A DNA stretch of 64,000 nucleotides from an uncultured Christensenellaceae bacterium (lineage in GTDB: Bacteria; Bacillota; Clostridia; Christensenellales; Borkfalkiaceae). The translations under genes were made by a program, and so were the position numbers. The stretch lies in assembly GCA_910586945.1 (NCBI GenBank), contig CAJULO010000001.1, forward strand, positions 1-64,000, read 5' to 3'. Position 1 is the stretch's first letter, and every line of letters begins with the position of its first letter. Positions 53,280 to 61,352 of this stretch are shown piece by piece. The notes under the pieces are model-generated. The model was not told where the DNA came from and did no database searches. It saw only the letters and a program-made list of their open reading frames with translations.

Positions 53280-53307
53280 GGCGGAAGATACAAACTCCGC
53301 CTTTTTT
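53280..53307 (+). terminator. terminator after the fakA-like gene
   Basis: GGCGGA (53280-53285) pairs with TCCGCC (53296-53301) and is followed by six T. Confidence 0.8.
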
Positions 53308-53350
53308 AGCAAATAAAATTGTATTATATGGCAGAAATTGGTGAAAGAAA

Positions 53351-55381
53351 ATGCAAAAAGACTTTTTTTCAAATTTTACTGAAAAACAACGGGAATATTT
53401 ACAAAAACTACAATTATTTACCTTGCAGGATATACTCAGTTATTTTCCTCGTGCCTATTTAGATTTAACAAAACAGAGTCAACTCAAAAATAGTTATCAC
53501 AATGATTTTATTTTTATTGCTGCAAAATTGATGCAACCTGCCGAGATTTTCCAAAAAGGTAGACAAAAATTTATTAGAGCAAATTTTATAGTGGAACATG
53601 AAGATGATGGCTTACAAGAAAAGTTTGCTTGTATTTGGTTTAACGCTCCTTATCTTTTGCATAAATTAAAAAATACCGGGGAAGTCTTTTTACTGTATGG
53701 TCGATTACAAAAAAATAAATATGGACAGTATTCTTTCATTAATCCAACTTTTGAAAGTAAAGAAGAAAATAAATATTTAAAAGGACTAGTACCAATTTAT
53801 ACTTTAAAAAGTACGATAAAACAAGGGAATGTGCGTGCTTTAGTGCAAAAAGCTTTAAGTCTTGCAAAGATTAGTTCATATATTCCTCTTGCATTGCAAA
53901 AGAAATATAAATTATCTTCACTTGTCGAAAGCTACCATGCAATACATGCGCCCCAAAATATAAAGGAAAAAATTTTAGCATCCGAACGCATTGCAGTGGA
54001 AGAATATTTTATATTACTTTCGGCATTTAGACTTTTTAAAGGAAAGCAAAAAAAACAGCAAGTTTTACAGTATTCTTGTACAAAAGATGCATTAAACAAT
54101 TTTATAAAGGGATTTCCGTTTACATTTACCAATGCACAACTGCAGGCAGTAAATGATATTTATGATGATTTAATTCGGCATGGGAGCATGAATAGACTAT
54201 TACAAGGTGATGTTGGAAGTGGCAAAACAGCGGTTGCACTCTGTGGTATTTTCATAGCAGTAAAAAGTGGGTATCAAGCGGCAATGATTGCACCTACAGA
54301 AGTTCTTGCCAAACAAAATTTTATGCTTTTAAAAAGATATTTTCCTCAATATTCAGTAGAGTATCTAGCAGGGTCATGTAGTGCAAAAGCAAAAAGCGAG
54401 ATAAAAAAACGATTGCAATCTGGTGAAATTGCCATTTTATGTGGTACACATGCACTTTTACAAGAAGATGTACATTTTCATAATTTTGCCTTTTGTGTCT
54501 GTGATGAACAACATCGTTTTGGAGTAGCACAACGCAATATTTTAAGTGAAAAAGGGAGTTTAACAAGTATGCTCATTATGAGTGCAACACCTATTCCAAG
54601 AACATTATCTTTAATTTTATATGGGGATTTAGATTGTACGACTATGTTAGAAAAGCCAAAAGAGAGAATAGAAATATCTACTTCTATTGTGCCAGAAACA
54701 AAATATACATCTATGCTGAAATATTTAGCAGAGAAAGCAAAAGAAGGAGAACAATGTTATTATATTTGTCCTAAGATTGAAGAAGATGAGGAAGGCACAA
54801 TTATGAGTGTACAGCAACTGTATGAAGAGTTACAAGTGCGTTTACCCAGTGTAAAATTTGCTCTCTTGCATGGAAAGATGAAAGAAAAAGAAAAATTAGA
54901 AGTTATGCAAAATTTTAAAGAGGGGCAATTTGATGCTCTAGTGAGTACAACAGTGGTTGAAGTGGGAGTAGATATACCAAATGCAACACATATGGTCATC
55001 TATAATGCCGAACGATTTGGATTATCTCAATTACACCAATTGCGCGGTAGAGTTGGTAGAGGCAATAAAAAAAGTTATTGTTTTTTACTTTGTGGTCGTA
55101 CAAATGAAGAAGCTTTGGAACGATTGCAGATTTTAAAGAAGAACAGTGATGGTTTTAAAATTGCTGAAGCAGATTTGGCAATGCGAGGTGGCGGAGACTT
55201 TTTAGGAACAAAACAGAGCGGTAAATTTTTTACGGAACTTAAAAATTTAAATTATAGTACAGATGTCATATTTTTAGCAAAAAAAATAGTGGATGAGAGT
55301 GCAGACTATCCATTAGATGAAAACTTAAAAAATTATTTAGAGCAAAAATTTGAAAGTTTAAAGGAAATAATTTTAAACTAG
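53351..55381 (+). CDS. recG: ATP-dependent DNA helicase RecG
   Basis: 676 residues. It remodels stalled forks and Holliday junctions. An N-terminal wedge domain with OB fold (about 1-230) precedes the helicase core: LTNAQ-like FTNAQLQAV, LLQGDVGSGKTAVA (Walker A), CDEQHRFG (DExH), SATPIPRTL, STTVVEVGVDIPNA and LRGRVGRG. The C-terminal GGGDFLGTKQSG is diagnostic for RecG. The start is GTG-free ATG at 53351. Confidence 0.96.
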   Translation: MQKDFFSNFTEKQREYLQKLQLFTLQDILSYFPRAYLDLTKQSQLKNSYHNDFIFIAAKLMQPAEIFQKGRQKFIRANFIVEHEDDGLQEKFACIWFNAPYLLHKLKNTGEVFLLYGRLQKNKYGQYSFINPTFESKEENKYLKGLVPIYTLKSTIKQGNVRALVQKALSLAKISSYIPLALQKKYKLSSLVESYHAIHAPQNIKEKILASERIAVEEYFILLSAFRLFKGKQKKQQVLQYSCTKDALNNFIKGFPFTFTNAQLQAVNDIYDDLIRHGSMNRLLQGDVGSGKTAVALCGIFIAVKSGYQAAMIAPTEVLAKQNFMLLKRYFPQYSVEYLAGSCSAKAKSEIKKRLQSGEIAILCGTHALLQEDVHFHNFAFCVCDEQHRFGVAQRNILSEKGSLTSMLIMSATPIPRTLSLILYGDLDCTTMLEKPKERIEISTSIVPETKYTSMLKYLAEKAKEGEQCYYICPKIEEDEEGTIMSVQQLYEELQVRLPSVKFALLHGKMKEKEKLEVMQNFKEGQFDALVSTTVVEVGVDIPNATHMVIYNAERFGLSQLHQLRGRVGRGNKKSYCFLLCGRTNEEALERLQILKKNSDGFKIAEADLAMRGGGDFLGTKQSGKFFTELKNLNYSTDVIFLAKKIVDESADYPLDENLKNYLEQKFESLKEIILN

Positions 55382-55449
55382 ATTGTTCATACTTTTGTAT
55401 GCATTGCACATACTCTTTTTGCAATTTGATTGCTATAAGGAGAATAAAA

Positions 55450-55560
55450 ATGATAAATCATGATGATGAAGAGTTAAAAACTGCAGAAATAGCATGGAAG
55501 ATGTTTGAGACGACAGGTAATTTATCTTACTATATGTTATATAAAAATTTAAAAAAGTAA
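55450..55560 (+). CDS. yqzL: YqzL-like small protein
   Basis: 36 residues, missed at usual length cut-offs. TAAGGAG precedes the ATG at 55450 and recO begins 11 nt after its stop. The core AWKMFETTGNLSYYMLYKNL matches the pattern of the YqzL family, W-x-x-F-x-x-T-G-x-x-x-x-Y-L-L-Y-K. In Bacillus subtilis the 47-residue yqzL lies directly before recO. The function of the family is not known; the link to recO suggests co-expression with recombinational repair. Confidence 0.82.
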   Translation: MINHDDEELKTAEIAWKMFETTGNLSYYMLYKNLKK

Positions 55561-55571
55561 AGGGAAAAGAG

Positions 55572-56288
55572 ATGAATAGCAAGGTAGAGGCACTTGTATT
55601 GCGTAATGTCGATTATGGTGAAAATGATAAAATAGTGACATTGTTTTCAATAGAGCATGGTAAAATCACAGTACGAGCTAAGGGCGTAAAAAAAGATAGA
55701 GCTGCATTAAAGTTTAGTGTACAACCATTTGCCTTTTGTGAGTATATTTTGGCAAAAAAAGGAGATAGATATATCATTACACATGCAACTTTAATTGATG
55801 CCTTTTATGAAATTCGTACGGAGATATTAAAATTATATACTGCAAGTGCTATTACTACCATATTAGATTGTGTTTTATATGAAAATATTATCAATGCCGA
55901 GTTATTTTTATATACCATACAAGCATTAAAAGAGCTAACTATTGGAAATACTATACAAATATTTATCTGTTATTTTTTGAAGCTTTTAGAGTTGTCTGGT
56001 TATGCGTTGCAAGTGGATAGATGTGCAGCGTGTGGTAAAGATTTACAAGGCATTGTCAATATAGATTTAAAAAGTGGACTTTTCTATTGTAGAGACTGTA
56101 AAAGTGGAGCGGGTGTAAGTGCAGAAACGATTGAAGTTTTAAAGCGTGCAAATGGAAAAGCTTATGTTGCAGAATTTTGCACTAAGGAAGGAGAAAAAAG
56201 AGCAATTAAATTATTACATAACTATTTTAAAGTGCATATAGATACAAGTTGTGATACTATTTTTGATGCCTTGTTACAACTCATATAA
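55572..56288 (+). CDS. recO: DNA repair protein RecO
   Basis: 238 residues. The N-terminal OB fold begins ALVLRNVDYGENDKIVTLFS, the RecO signature, and the C-terminal helical part has the zinc motif CAACG...CRDC. RecO loads RecA together with RecR at single-stranded gaps. The order recG-yqzL-recO joins two repair genes in one run. Confidence 0.93.
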   Translation: MNSKVEALVLRNVDYGENDKIVTLFSIEHGKITVRAKGVKKDRAALKFSVQPFAFCEYILAKKGDRYIITHATLIDAFYEIRTEILKLYTASAITTILDCVLYENIINAELFLYTIQALKELTIGNTIQIFICYFLKLLELSGYALQVDRCAACGKDLQGIVNIDLKSGLFYCRDCKSGAGVSAETIEVLKRANGKAYVAEFCTKEGEKRAIKLLHNYFKVHIDTSCDTIFDALLQLI

Positions 56289-56322
56289 GAAAAGAATTGG
56301 ACTCTGATATCAATAAAAACGG

Positions 56323-56351
56323 TTTACAAAAGGCAGGAATTTTGTTATAAT
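56323..56351 (+). promoter_or_regulatory. promoter of the cytidylate-kinase-like gene
   Basis: TTTACA (56323-56328), a 17-bp spacer and TATAAT (56346-56351), 30 nt before the ATG. Confidence 0.75.
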
Positions 56352-56381
56352 ATTTTTATTGAATAATAAGGATAAAAATAT

Positions 56382-56933
56382 ATGCAATATGTAAAAATAG
56401 CACTAGCAGGTGATTTAGGGAGTGGAAAGTCAACTGTTGGAAAAATTTTAGCAAAAATGTTTGCTGCAGAATGTTATTCTACAGGGACAATTCAACGACA
56501 AATTGCTGAAGAAATGGGGATGACCACTTTAGAATTGAATAAGTATAGCGAATCACATCCTGAAATTGATTTTAAGATAGATGATGGATTGAGAGCATTA
56601 AATGATGTCAATAAAAATTTAATTATTGATTCTCGTATGGCGTGGCATTTTATACCAGCGGCATTTGCTGTATATTTGCAGGTAGAACCGCTACTTGCGG
56701 CAAAGCGTATATTGGCAGACGGTAGAATGGTAGAAAAATTTGCATCAGTAGAAGAGGCAATGCAATCGATATTGCATAGAAGAGAGAGTGAAGTTTTGCG
56801 TTATAAAACACTCTATCAAGTGGATATACAGAATTTAAAAAATTATGATTGTGTGATTGATACATCATATTGCACCCCAGAAGCAGTTGCAGAAAGAATA
56901 CAAATGGAATTAAAGGCATGGCAAAATAGATAA
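56382..56933 (+). CDS. cytidylate-kinase-like P-loop kinase
   Basis: 183 residues. The P-loop GDLGSGKST (10-18) is followed by YSTGTIQRQIAEEMGM, then DSRMAWHFIP and RRESEVLRYKTLYQVDI. This is the cytidylate kinase-like (Cmk2, AAA_33) type rather than classical Cmk, which is about 220 residues. A nucleoside monophosphate kinase role is likely; the substrate is not certain. The next gene begins 11 nt later. Confidence 0.8.
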   Translation: MQYVKIALAGDLGSGKSTVGKILAKMFAAECYSTGTIQRQIAEEMGMTTLELNKYSESHPEIDFKIDDGLRALNDVNKNLIIDSRMAWHFIPAAFAVYLQVEPLLAAKRILADGRMVEKFASVEEAMQSILHRRESEVLRYKTLYQVDIQNLKNYDCVIDTSYCTPEAVAERIQMELKAWQNR

Positions 56934-56944
56934 TAGGTATAGAT

Positions 56945-57796
56945 ATGAAAAGTTGTGCAGATGTTGAAAAAAGTATTATAACAACCTATAGAAAGGGGAT
57001 TTGGAGTAAATTTATCCAAGCTATAAAAGAGTATGAATTGATACAACCAAATGATAAGATTGCTGTATGTATTTCAGGGGGTAAAGATTCTATGTTGCTT
57101 GCAAAATGTATGCAAGAATTACAAAGACATGGACAAATTCCATTTGCAGTGCAATTTTTGGTCATGGATCCTGGATATAATACAGAAAATAGAGCGTGTA
57201 TAGAAAAAAATGCAGAACAATTACAAATACCCGTACATATATTCAACACAGATATTTATGATACTGTATTTCAAATTGCAAAGAGTCCATGTTATTTGTG
57301 TGCAAGAATGCGTCGAGGCTATTTATATAAGGAAGCAGAAAAATTAGGTTGCAATAAAATTGCTTTAGGACATCATTTTAATGATGTTATCGAAACAATT
57401 CTAATGGGTGTACTGTATGGTGGACAAATGCAAAGTATGCCACCGAAATTAAAAAGTACAAATCATAAAGGTATGCAATTGATTCGTCCACTATATTATG
57501 TACATGAGCAAGATATTATCAATTGGAAAAATTACAATGAACTTGTTTTTATGGCATGTGGTTGTCGCTTTACAGAATATTGTAGTGTTGATAGTGTACA
57601 GAGTGATGATGAAAGTGGTTCTAAAAGAGCAGAGATGAAACGCTTAATTGCAAAGTTAAAAGAGAAACATCCAAATGTCGATGTGAGTATTTTTCGTAGT
57701 GCATATAATGTGCATGTTGATACCTTGATTAAATATGATACAAAAGGTAAGGAATTTGATTTTTTATCTAGATTCAATCAAGAAGAAAAAAGTTAA
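56945..57796 (+). CDS. TtcA-like tRNA 2-thiolation protein
   Basis: 283 residues. The PP-loop ATPase motif is ISGGKDSMLL. CYLCARMRRG supplies the first CxxC and ACGC the second, as in the iron-sulphur TtcA/TtuA group. GHHFNDVIETILMG is conserved in TtcA. TtcA makes 2-thiocytidine at position 32 of tRNAs. Bacillota usually lack true TtcA but carry related proteins, so the exact base modified is uncertain. It is co-transcribed with the kinase-like gene. Confidence 0.82.
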   Translation: MKSCADVEKSIITTYRKGIWSKFIQAIKEYELIQPNDKIAVCISGGKDSMLLAKCMQELQRHGQIPFAVQFLVMDPGYNTENRACIEKNAEQLQIPVHIFNTDIYDTVFQIAKSPCYLCARMRRGYLYKEAEKLGCNKIALGHHFNDVIETILMGVLYGGQMQSMPPKLKSTNHKGMQLIRPLYYVHEQDIINWKNYNELVFMACGCRFTEYCSVDSVQSDDESGSKRAEMKRLIAKLKEKHPNVDVSIFRSAYNVHVDTLIKYDTKGKEFDFLSRFNQEEKS

Positions 57797-57895
57797 AAGT
57801 GAATCAATTAGAGAATATGATTTGTCAATAAGAAAGACAAATCATAACAGAAAAACAAAATCAATAGAAAATATTGCATTTTGCAAATTTTGTCG

Positions 57896-57932
57896 AAAAA
57901 AAACTAGCTCTGTATTGAGAGCTAGTTTTTTT
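57896..57932. terminator. terminator between convergent ttcA-like and SpoU-methyltransferase genes
   Basis: AAAAACTAGCTCT pairs with AGAGCTAGTTTTT around GTATTG, with eight A and seven T outside. It overlaps the 3' end of the minus-strand gene. The 100 nt before it hold no gene. Confidence 0.85.
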
Positions 57933-58758
57933 CTAAAAACTTATTTTTTTTAATTGCCTCATAAGCTAAAATTGTTGCAGCAACGCCTACATTTAAACTA
58001 TCACAATTGCCAAGCATTGGTATAGCAATTTTGCAGTGTTTATGCATATACCATTCTTTAGATATACCATAGCGTTCTGCCCCAAGTACGATTGCTGTTT
58101 TTTTCCCAAATTCCTCTTGATAATAATATTTTTCAGCGCGGGTATCTGCTAAATAAATGGTGAAATTTTTCTTTTGTAACCATTGTATGCACAATTGTAC
58201 ACTTTCAAATTGGAATAAGGGAACAGATAAAATAGCACCTTGACTGCCTTTAATCAATTTTGGATGTGTCAAGCGTACTTTTTTATTGCATAAAAATACA
58301 GCATCAATGCTTGCTCCATCAGCGAGTCGTAATATTGTACCGACATTACCAGGAATTTCTAGTCCATCTAATATCAAAATGACAGCATTTTTGGCAGGTT
58401 GAAAAGTATGTATATTGTGTGTAGGTAATTGTGCTAATGCCATCAGTCCGTCTGGTTGTCCTCGTTCTGTAATTTTTTCTGCTGTTTTTTGTGATATTGT
58501 AAATAAATTTTCCGCTCTCTTTGCTACTTTTTCAATTAAACTTTTTGCTTCAGCTGTTTTTATCAACTCTGGACAAATCAGTAAACTATCCATTGGTGTT
58601 GAAAATTTTTCACACAGTGTTAGTTGCCAAATCCCTTCGCAAAAAAATAAATGGTTTGGATTTGGTTTGCTATTATTGATAATACCTTTAATTTGTTTAA
58701 TTTTTCCATTTTGCTCGCCTATGGCATGAAAATTGAATTTTTGTAATATTTGTTGCAT
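57922..58758 (-). CDS. TrmH/SpoU-family RNA 2'-O-methyltransferase
   Basis: 278 residues. An N-terminal substrate-binding region (with GQPDGLMAL) precedes the knotted SPOUT domain: LILDGLEIPGNVGTILRLAD (motif 1), IVLGAERYGIS (motif 2) and IPMLGNCDSLNVGVAATILAYE (motif 3). It methylates ribose in rRNA or tRNA. The overall form is like RlmB or the TsnR group; the target cannot be told. It ends in the shared terminator. Confidence 0.9.
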   Translation of the reverse strand: MQQILQKFNFHAIGEQNGKIKQIKGIINNSKPNPNHLFFCEGIWQLTLCEKFSTPMDSLLICPELIKTAEAKSLIEKVAKRAENLFTISQKTAEKITERGQPDGLMALAQLPTHNIHTFQPAKNAVILILDGLEIPGNVGTILRLADGASIDAVFLCNKKVRLTHPKLIKGSQGAILSVPLFQFESVQLCIQWLQKKNFTIYLADTRAEKYYYQEEFGKKTAIVLGAERYGISKEWYMHKHCKIAIPMLGNCDSLNVGVAATILAYEAIKKNKFLEKN

Positions 58759-58797
58759 AGGTATTCCTTATATCTTCAAATGTAAAGTTGTAGATAT

Positions 58798-59295
58798 TTA
58801 CTTATTATGCTGTTTAGGTACAAGTTCAATTGCTTGTTTTGCAGATAAATGTTCAATGTCTAATTCAATCATCACAAATTTATTCCAAAATCTATTGATT
58901 TCATGTTCTCTACCTTCTAAACTATCTGTAGGATGATATTTTATTGCAAGAAGTTCTATAGTTCTACGTACCTCATTTAAATCTTCTAATATACGAATTT
59001 TACCAAAACAGATGGCACTTTTAAAAAATGTTGTATACTTTTCTGGTATAACATCATCTTTTGCAATCACACAAAATGATGCCTTATTGTACTTTCGAAT
59101 TGCATCAATCTTATGTCCAGCTACCGCACTATGAAAATATAATTTATGTTCGTGATAAACATAATTTATTGGAACACTATAAGGATATCCTTCATCTCCA
59201 AGTAATGCTAAAACACCGACAGAACCATTTTTTAAAATTGCAATAGCTTTTTCATCTGACATTGTTTGACGCACGCGTCTAATTTTTCTAAACAT
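58798..59295 (-). CDS. pyridoxamine 5'-phosphate oxidase-like (NimA-type) flavoprotein
   Basis: 165 residues. It has an FMN-binding split-barrel. MFRKIRRVRQ at the start, GVLALLGDEGYPYSVPINYV and KLYFHSAVAGHKIDAI are typical of the Nim/HugZ-like group, some members of which reduce 5-nitroimidazoles. Many genomes carry such genes without resistance, so a specific function is not claimed. The start at 59295 is preceded by AAGAGGA. It lies between the methyltransferase and ung. Confidence 0.85.
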   Translation of the reverse strand: MFRKIRRVRQTMSDEKAIAILKNGSVGVLALLGDEGYPYSVPINYVYHEHKLYFHSAVAGHKIDAIRKYNKASFCVIAKDDVIPEKYTTFFKSAICFGKIRILEDLNEVRRTIELLAIKYHPTDSLEGREHEINRFWNKFVMIELDIEHLSAKQAIELVPKQHNK

Positions 59296-59326
59296 AAAAA
59301 AATCCTCTTAAATCATATTTGTATAG

Positions 59327-60034
59327 CTATGAATATGTATATATGTTCCAATCAATAGGTCTTTTATTGATTTGATATAGATATTGATTTGTTTTAGAAA
59401 AATGTTTACATCCAAAAAAACCATTATGTGCTGATAATGGTGATGGATGTGCTGCCTCTAAAATATAATGTTTATTGGTATTTATGAATTGTTTTTTTGA
59501 TTTGGCATTATTCCCCCAAAGTATAAATACAATATTTTCCGTAGTGGATGAAATCTTTTCTATTACGGCATCTGTAAACCATTGCCAAAGTTCTTTATGG
59601 CTATTTGCAGAATGTGCCTTTACAGTTAGTGCAGTATTGAGTAACAATACACCTTGTTTTGTCCAACTTGTTAAATCACCAGTTGCTGGTTGTATAAAAG
59701 GAGTAGGTTGAATATGTCTATCTGTGCAACTGTTGATATCATCATCAATCTCTTTAAAAATATTGCAGAGTGAGGGTGGTAATGTTGTCCCATCTTGTAC
59801 AGAAAAAGCTAATCCATGTGCCTGTCCTATATTATGATAAGGGTCTTGCCCTAAAAGTACCACTTTCAGATTAGTAAGTGCAGTGCATTGAAAAGCTCTG
59901 TAAATGGAATACATATCAGGATAAATTGTTTGTGTAGCATATGCATTTTTTAAAAAAGCGCGTAACTGTAAATATTTTTCACTCGCAAATAAATCCTGTA
60001 ATAATGTATCCCAATTTCCGCTAAGTTCAATCAT
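59327..60034 (-). CDS. ung: uracil-DNA glycosylase
   Basis: 235 residues. The family 1 motif GQDPYH holds the catalytic Asp64. AFSV (uracil pocket), LLLNTALTV (the Asn that reads uracil) and HPSPLS (the minor groove loop with catalytic His) are all present. It removes uracil from DNA to start base excision repair. GGAGAT precedes the ATG at 60034. Its promoter and first codons are duplicated in tandem just upstream. Confidence 0.97.
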   Translation of the reverse strand: MIELSGNWDTLLQDLFASEKYLQLRAFLKNAYATQTIYPDMYSIYRAFQCTALTNLKVVLLGQDPYHNIGQAHGLAFSVQDGTTLPPSLCNIFKEIDDDINSCTDRHIQPTPFIQPATGDLTSWTKQGVLLLNTALTVKAHSANSHKELWQWFTDAVIEKISSTTENIVFILWGNNAKSKKQFINTNKHYILEAAHPSPLSAHNGFFGCKHFSKTNQYLYQINKRPIDWNIYTYS

Positions 60035-60101
60035 TTTTTATCTCCATATCTACATATATACTTCAGTATAGTATAATATAAAAGAATTTTTTAGTCAAGA
60101 G
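60013..60101. repeat. 89-bp tandem duplication, copy 1 (5' end and promoter of ung)
   Basis: Copy 1 holds the first codons and ribosome site of ung, the -10 TATACT (60070-60075, minus) and -35 TTGACT (60093-60098). Copy 2 (60102-60190) repeats it with only a few changes. Confidence 0.9.
60070..60098 (-). promoter_or_regulatory. promoter of ung
   Basis: On the minus strand: TTGACT (60093-60098), a 17-bp spacer and TATACT (60070-60075), 35 nt before the ATG. In the duplicate the -35 has changed to TTAAGT. Confidence 0.7.
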
Positions 60102-60190
60102 AATTTCCGTTAAGTTCAATCGTTTTTTATCTCCATATCTACATATATACTTCAGTATAGTATAATATAAAAGAATTTTTTACTTAAGAG
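60102..60190. repeat. 89-bp tandem duplication, copy 2 (start codon lost)
   Basis: It repeats 60013-60101 at a period of 89 bp. The ung start codon ATG reads ACG here and the -35 is degraded (TTAAGT), so the duplicated start is not usable. Confidence 0.9.
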
Positions 60191-60218
60191 TAGAGGATAG
60201 TATGCGTAGTGAATAAGC

Positions 60219-60247
60219 TTTACAAAAATAGTGCAATATGCTATAAT
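60219..60247 (+). promoter_or_regulatory. promoter of the DEDDh exonuclease gene
   Basis: TTTACA (60219-60224), a 17-bp spacer and TATAAT (60242-60247), 28 nt before the ATG. Confidence 0.75.
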
Positions 60248-60275
60248 AGATAAAAAAAGGAATGCATTTTTTTAG

Positions 60276-61250
60276 ATGAAGTATATTTTTTTTGATATTG
60301 AATGTGCATGTGTATATAAAAATGTTGCTAAAATTTGTGCATTCGGATATTGCATTACAGATGAAAATTTTAATTTAATTGAGCAGAAAGAATTGCTAAT
60401 CAATCCTAAAGGGCGATTTCATTTAACAAATGAAGCTGGACAAGGTTTAGTATTACCTTATAATTATGACGCGTTTAAAAATTATAAAGATTTTTCTTAT
60501 TTTTACAAGGAGATTCAAGAACTGTTGCAAAGTGAAGATATGATAAAAATTGGACATGCAACAATCAATGATGCAAAATTTTTAAAATTAGAGATTGGAC
60601 GATATAAATTAAGAAAACTAAAGTTTAAATTTTATGATACACAAATTTTTTATATGGCGAGTACTTTTAATTTTGAAAGGTATATAGGACTTGAAGAGCT
60701 TGTTAAGATACTGCATATAGAAACAAAAGTAGAACATAGTGCACTAAAAGATGCATATATTACGATGCAAATTACAAAAGTATTATGTAAAAATGAGGGA
60801 ATTAGCTTAGAAGAGTTTATCAAAAAACATGGAATTATTGCAGGAGAGTTGCATAACGATAAAATTAAAGATTGTAAGAGTTTACAACAGCAAGAATATC
60901 AATTGAAAAAACAAAAAGAGCAACAGGAAAGAGCAAGAAAACGCGGAAAATTTCATGTATACGCAAATAGTAATAAATTTATTGCTACAACAAATTTATT
61001 AAAGGGATTACAATTTACTTTTGAAAATGCCATTGAAGAAAATTTTTCACAGGCACAAGAGTTATTGACGATAATCACAAAGCACGGTGCCACATACACT
61101 GCACATACTGCAAATTGTACGGCATATTTAGCTAGCTCTAAAGAGAGTTTACAGCGGCGTCGAGATATTTATAATTTGCAAAAGATTGGTCAAATCCAAA
61201 AAATATATACGATTGAAGAGCTAAAAAACTTTTTAGAACAAAACTTGTAG
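60276..61250 (+). CDS. DEDDh 3'-5' exonuclease with C-terminal BRCT-like domain
   Basis: 324 residues. The exonuclease motifs are FFDIE (Asp7, Glu9), IGHATINDAKFL (second Asp) and HSALKDA (His-x-x-x-x-Asp), as in DnaQ-like/PolC-epsilon proteins. A basic, Gln/Lys-rich linker (about 200-230) leads to a C-terminal domain (about 235-322, ITKHGATYTAHTANCTAYLA) with the outline of a BRCT fold. Such fusions are found in Bacillota as DNA repair exonucleases. It is monocistronic and convergent with the next gene. The ribosome site is AAAAGGAA, rather far (about 13 nt). Confidence 0.85.
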   Translation: MKYIFFDIECACVYKNVAKICAFGYCITDENFNLIEQKELLINPKGRFHLTNEAGQGLVLPYNYDAFKNYKDFSYFYKEIQELLQSEDMIKIGHATINDAKFLKLEIGRYKLRKLKFKFYDTQIFYMASTFNFERYIGLEELVKILHIETKVEHSALKDAYITMQITKVLCKNEGISLEEFIKKHGIIAGELHNDKIKDCKSLQQQEYQLKKQKEQQERARKRGKFHVYANSNKFIATTNLLKGLQFTFENAIEENFSQAQELLTIITKHGATYTAHTANCTAYLASSKESLQRRRDIYNLQKIGQIQKIYTIEELKNFLEQNL

Positions 61251-61306
61251 TAAGAAGTAAATATCTAAATAATAGTATTATTGTATAATAAATTAAATTG
61301 CATTAG

Positions 61307-61352
61307 ATAAGCAAAAAAAGACTTTCTATATAGAAAGTCTTTTTTTGCTTAT
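61307..61352. terminator. 46-bp perfect palindrome terminator
   Basis: The sequence 61307-61352 is fully self-complementary around CTATATAG, with GACTTTC/GAAAGTC arms and seven A/T runs. It separates convergent genes and includes the stop codon (61349-61351) of the minus-strand gene. Confidence 0.85.

Noticed and set aside
60102..60190. A second small gene or regulatory RNA in the repeat upstream of ung
   Set aside because: The repeat is a straightforward duplicate of the ung 5' end with a lost start codon; no independent reading frame exists.
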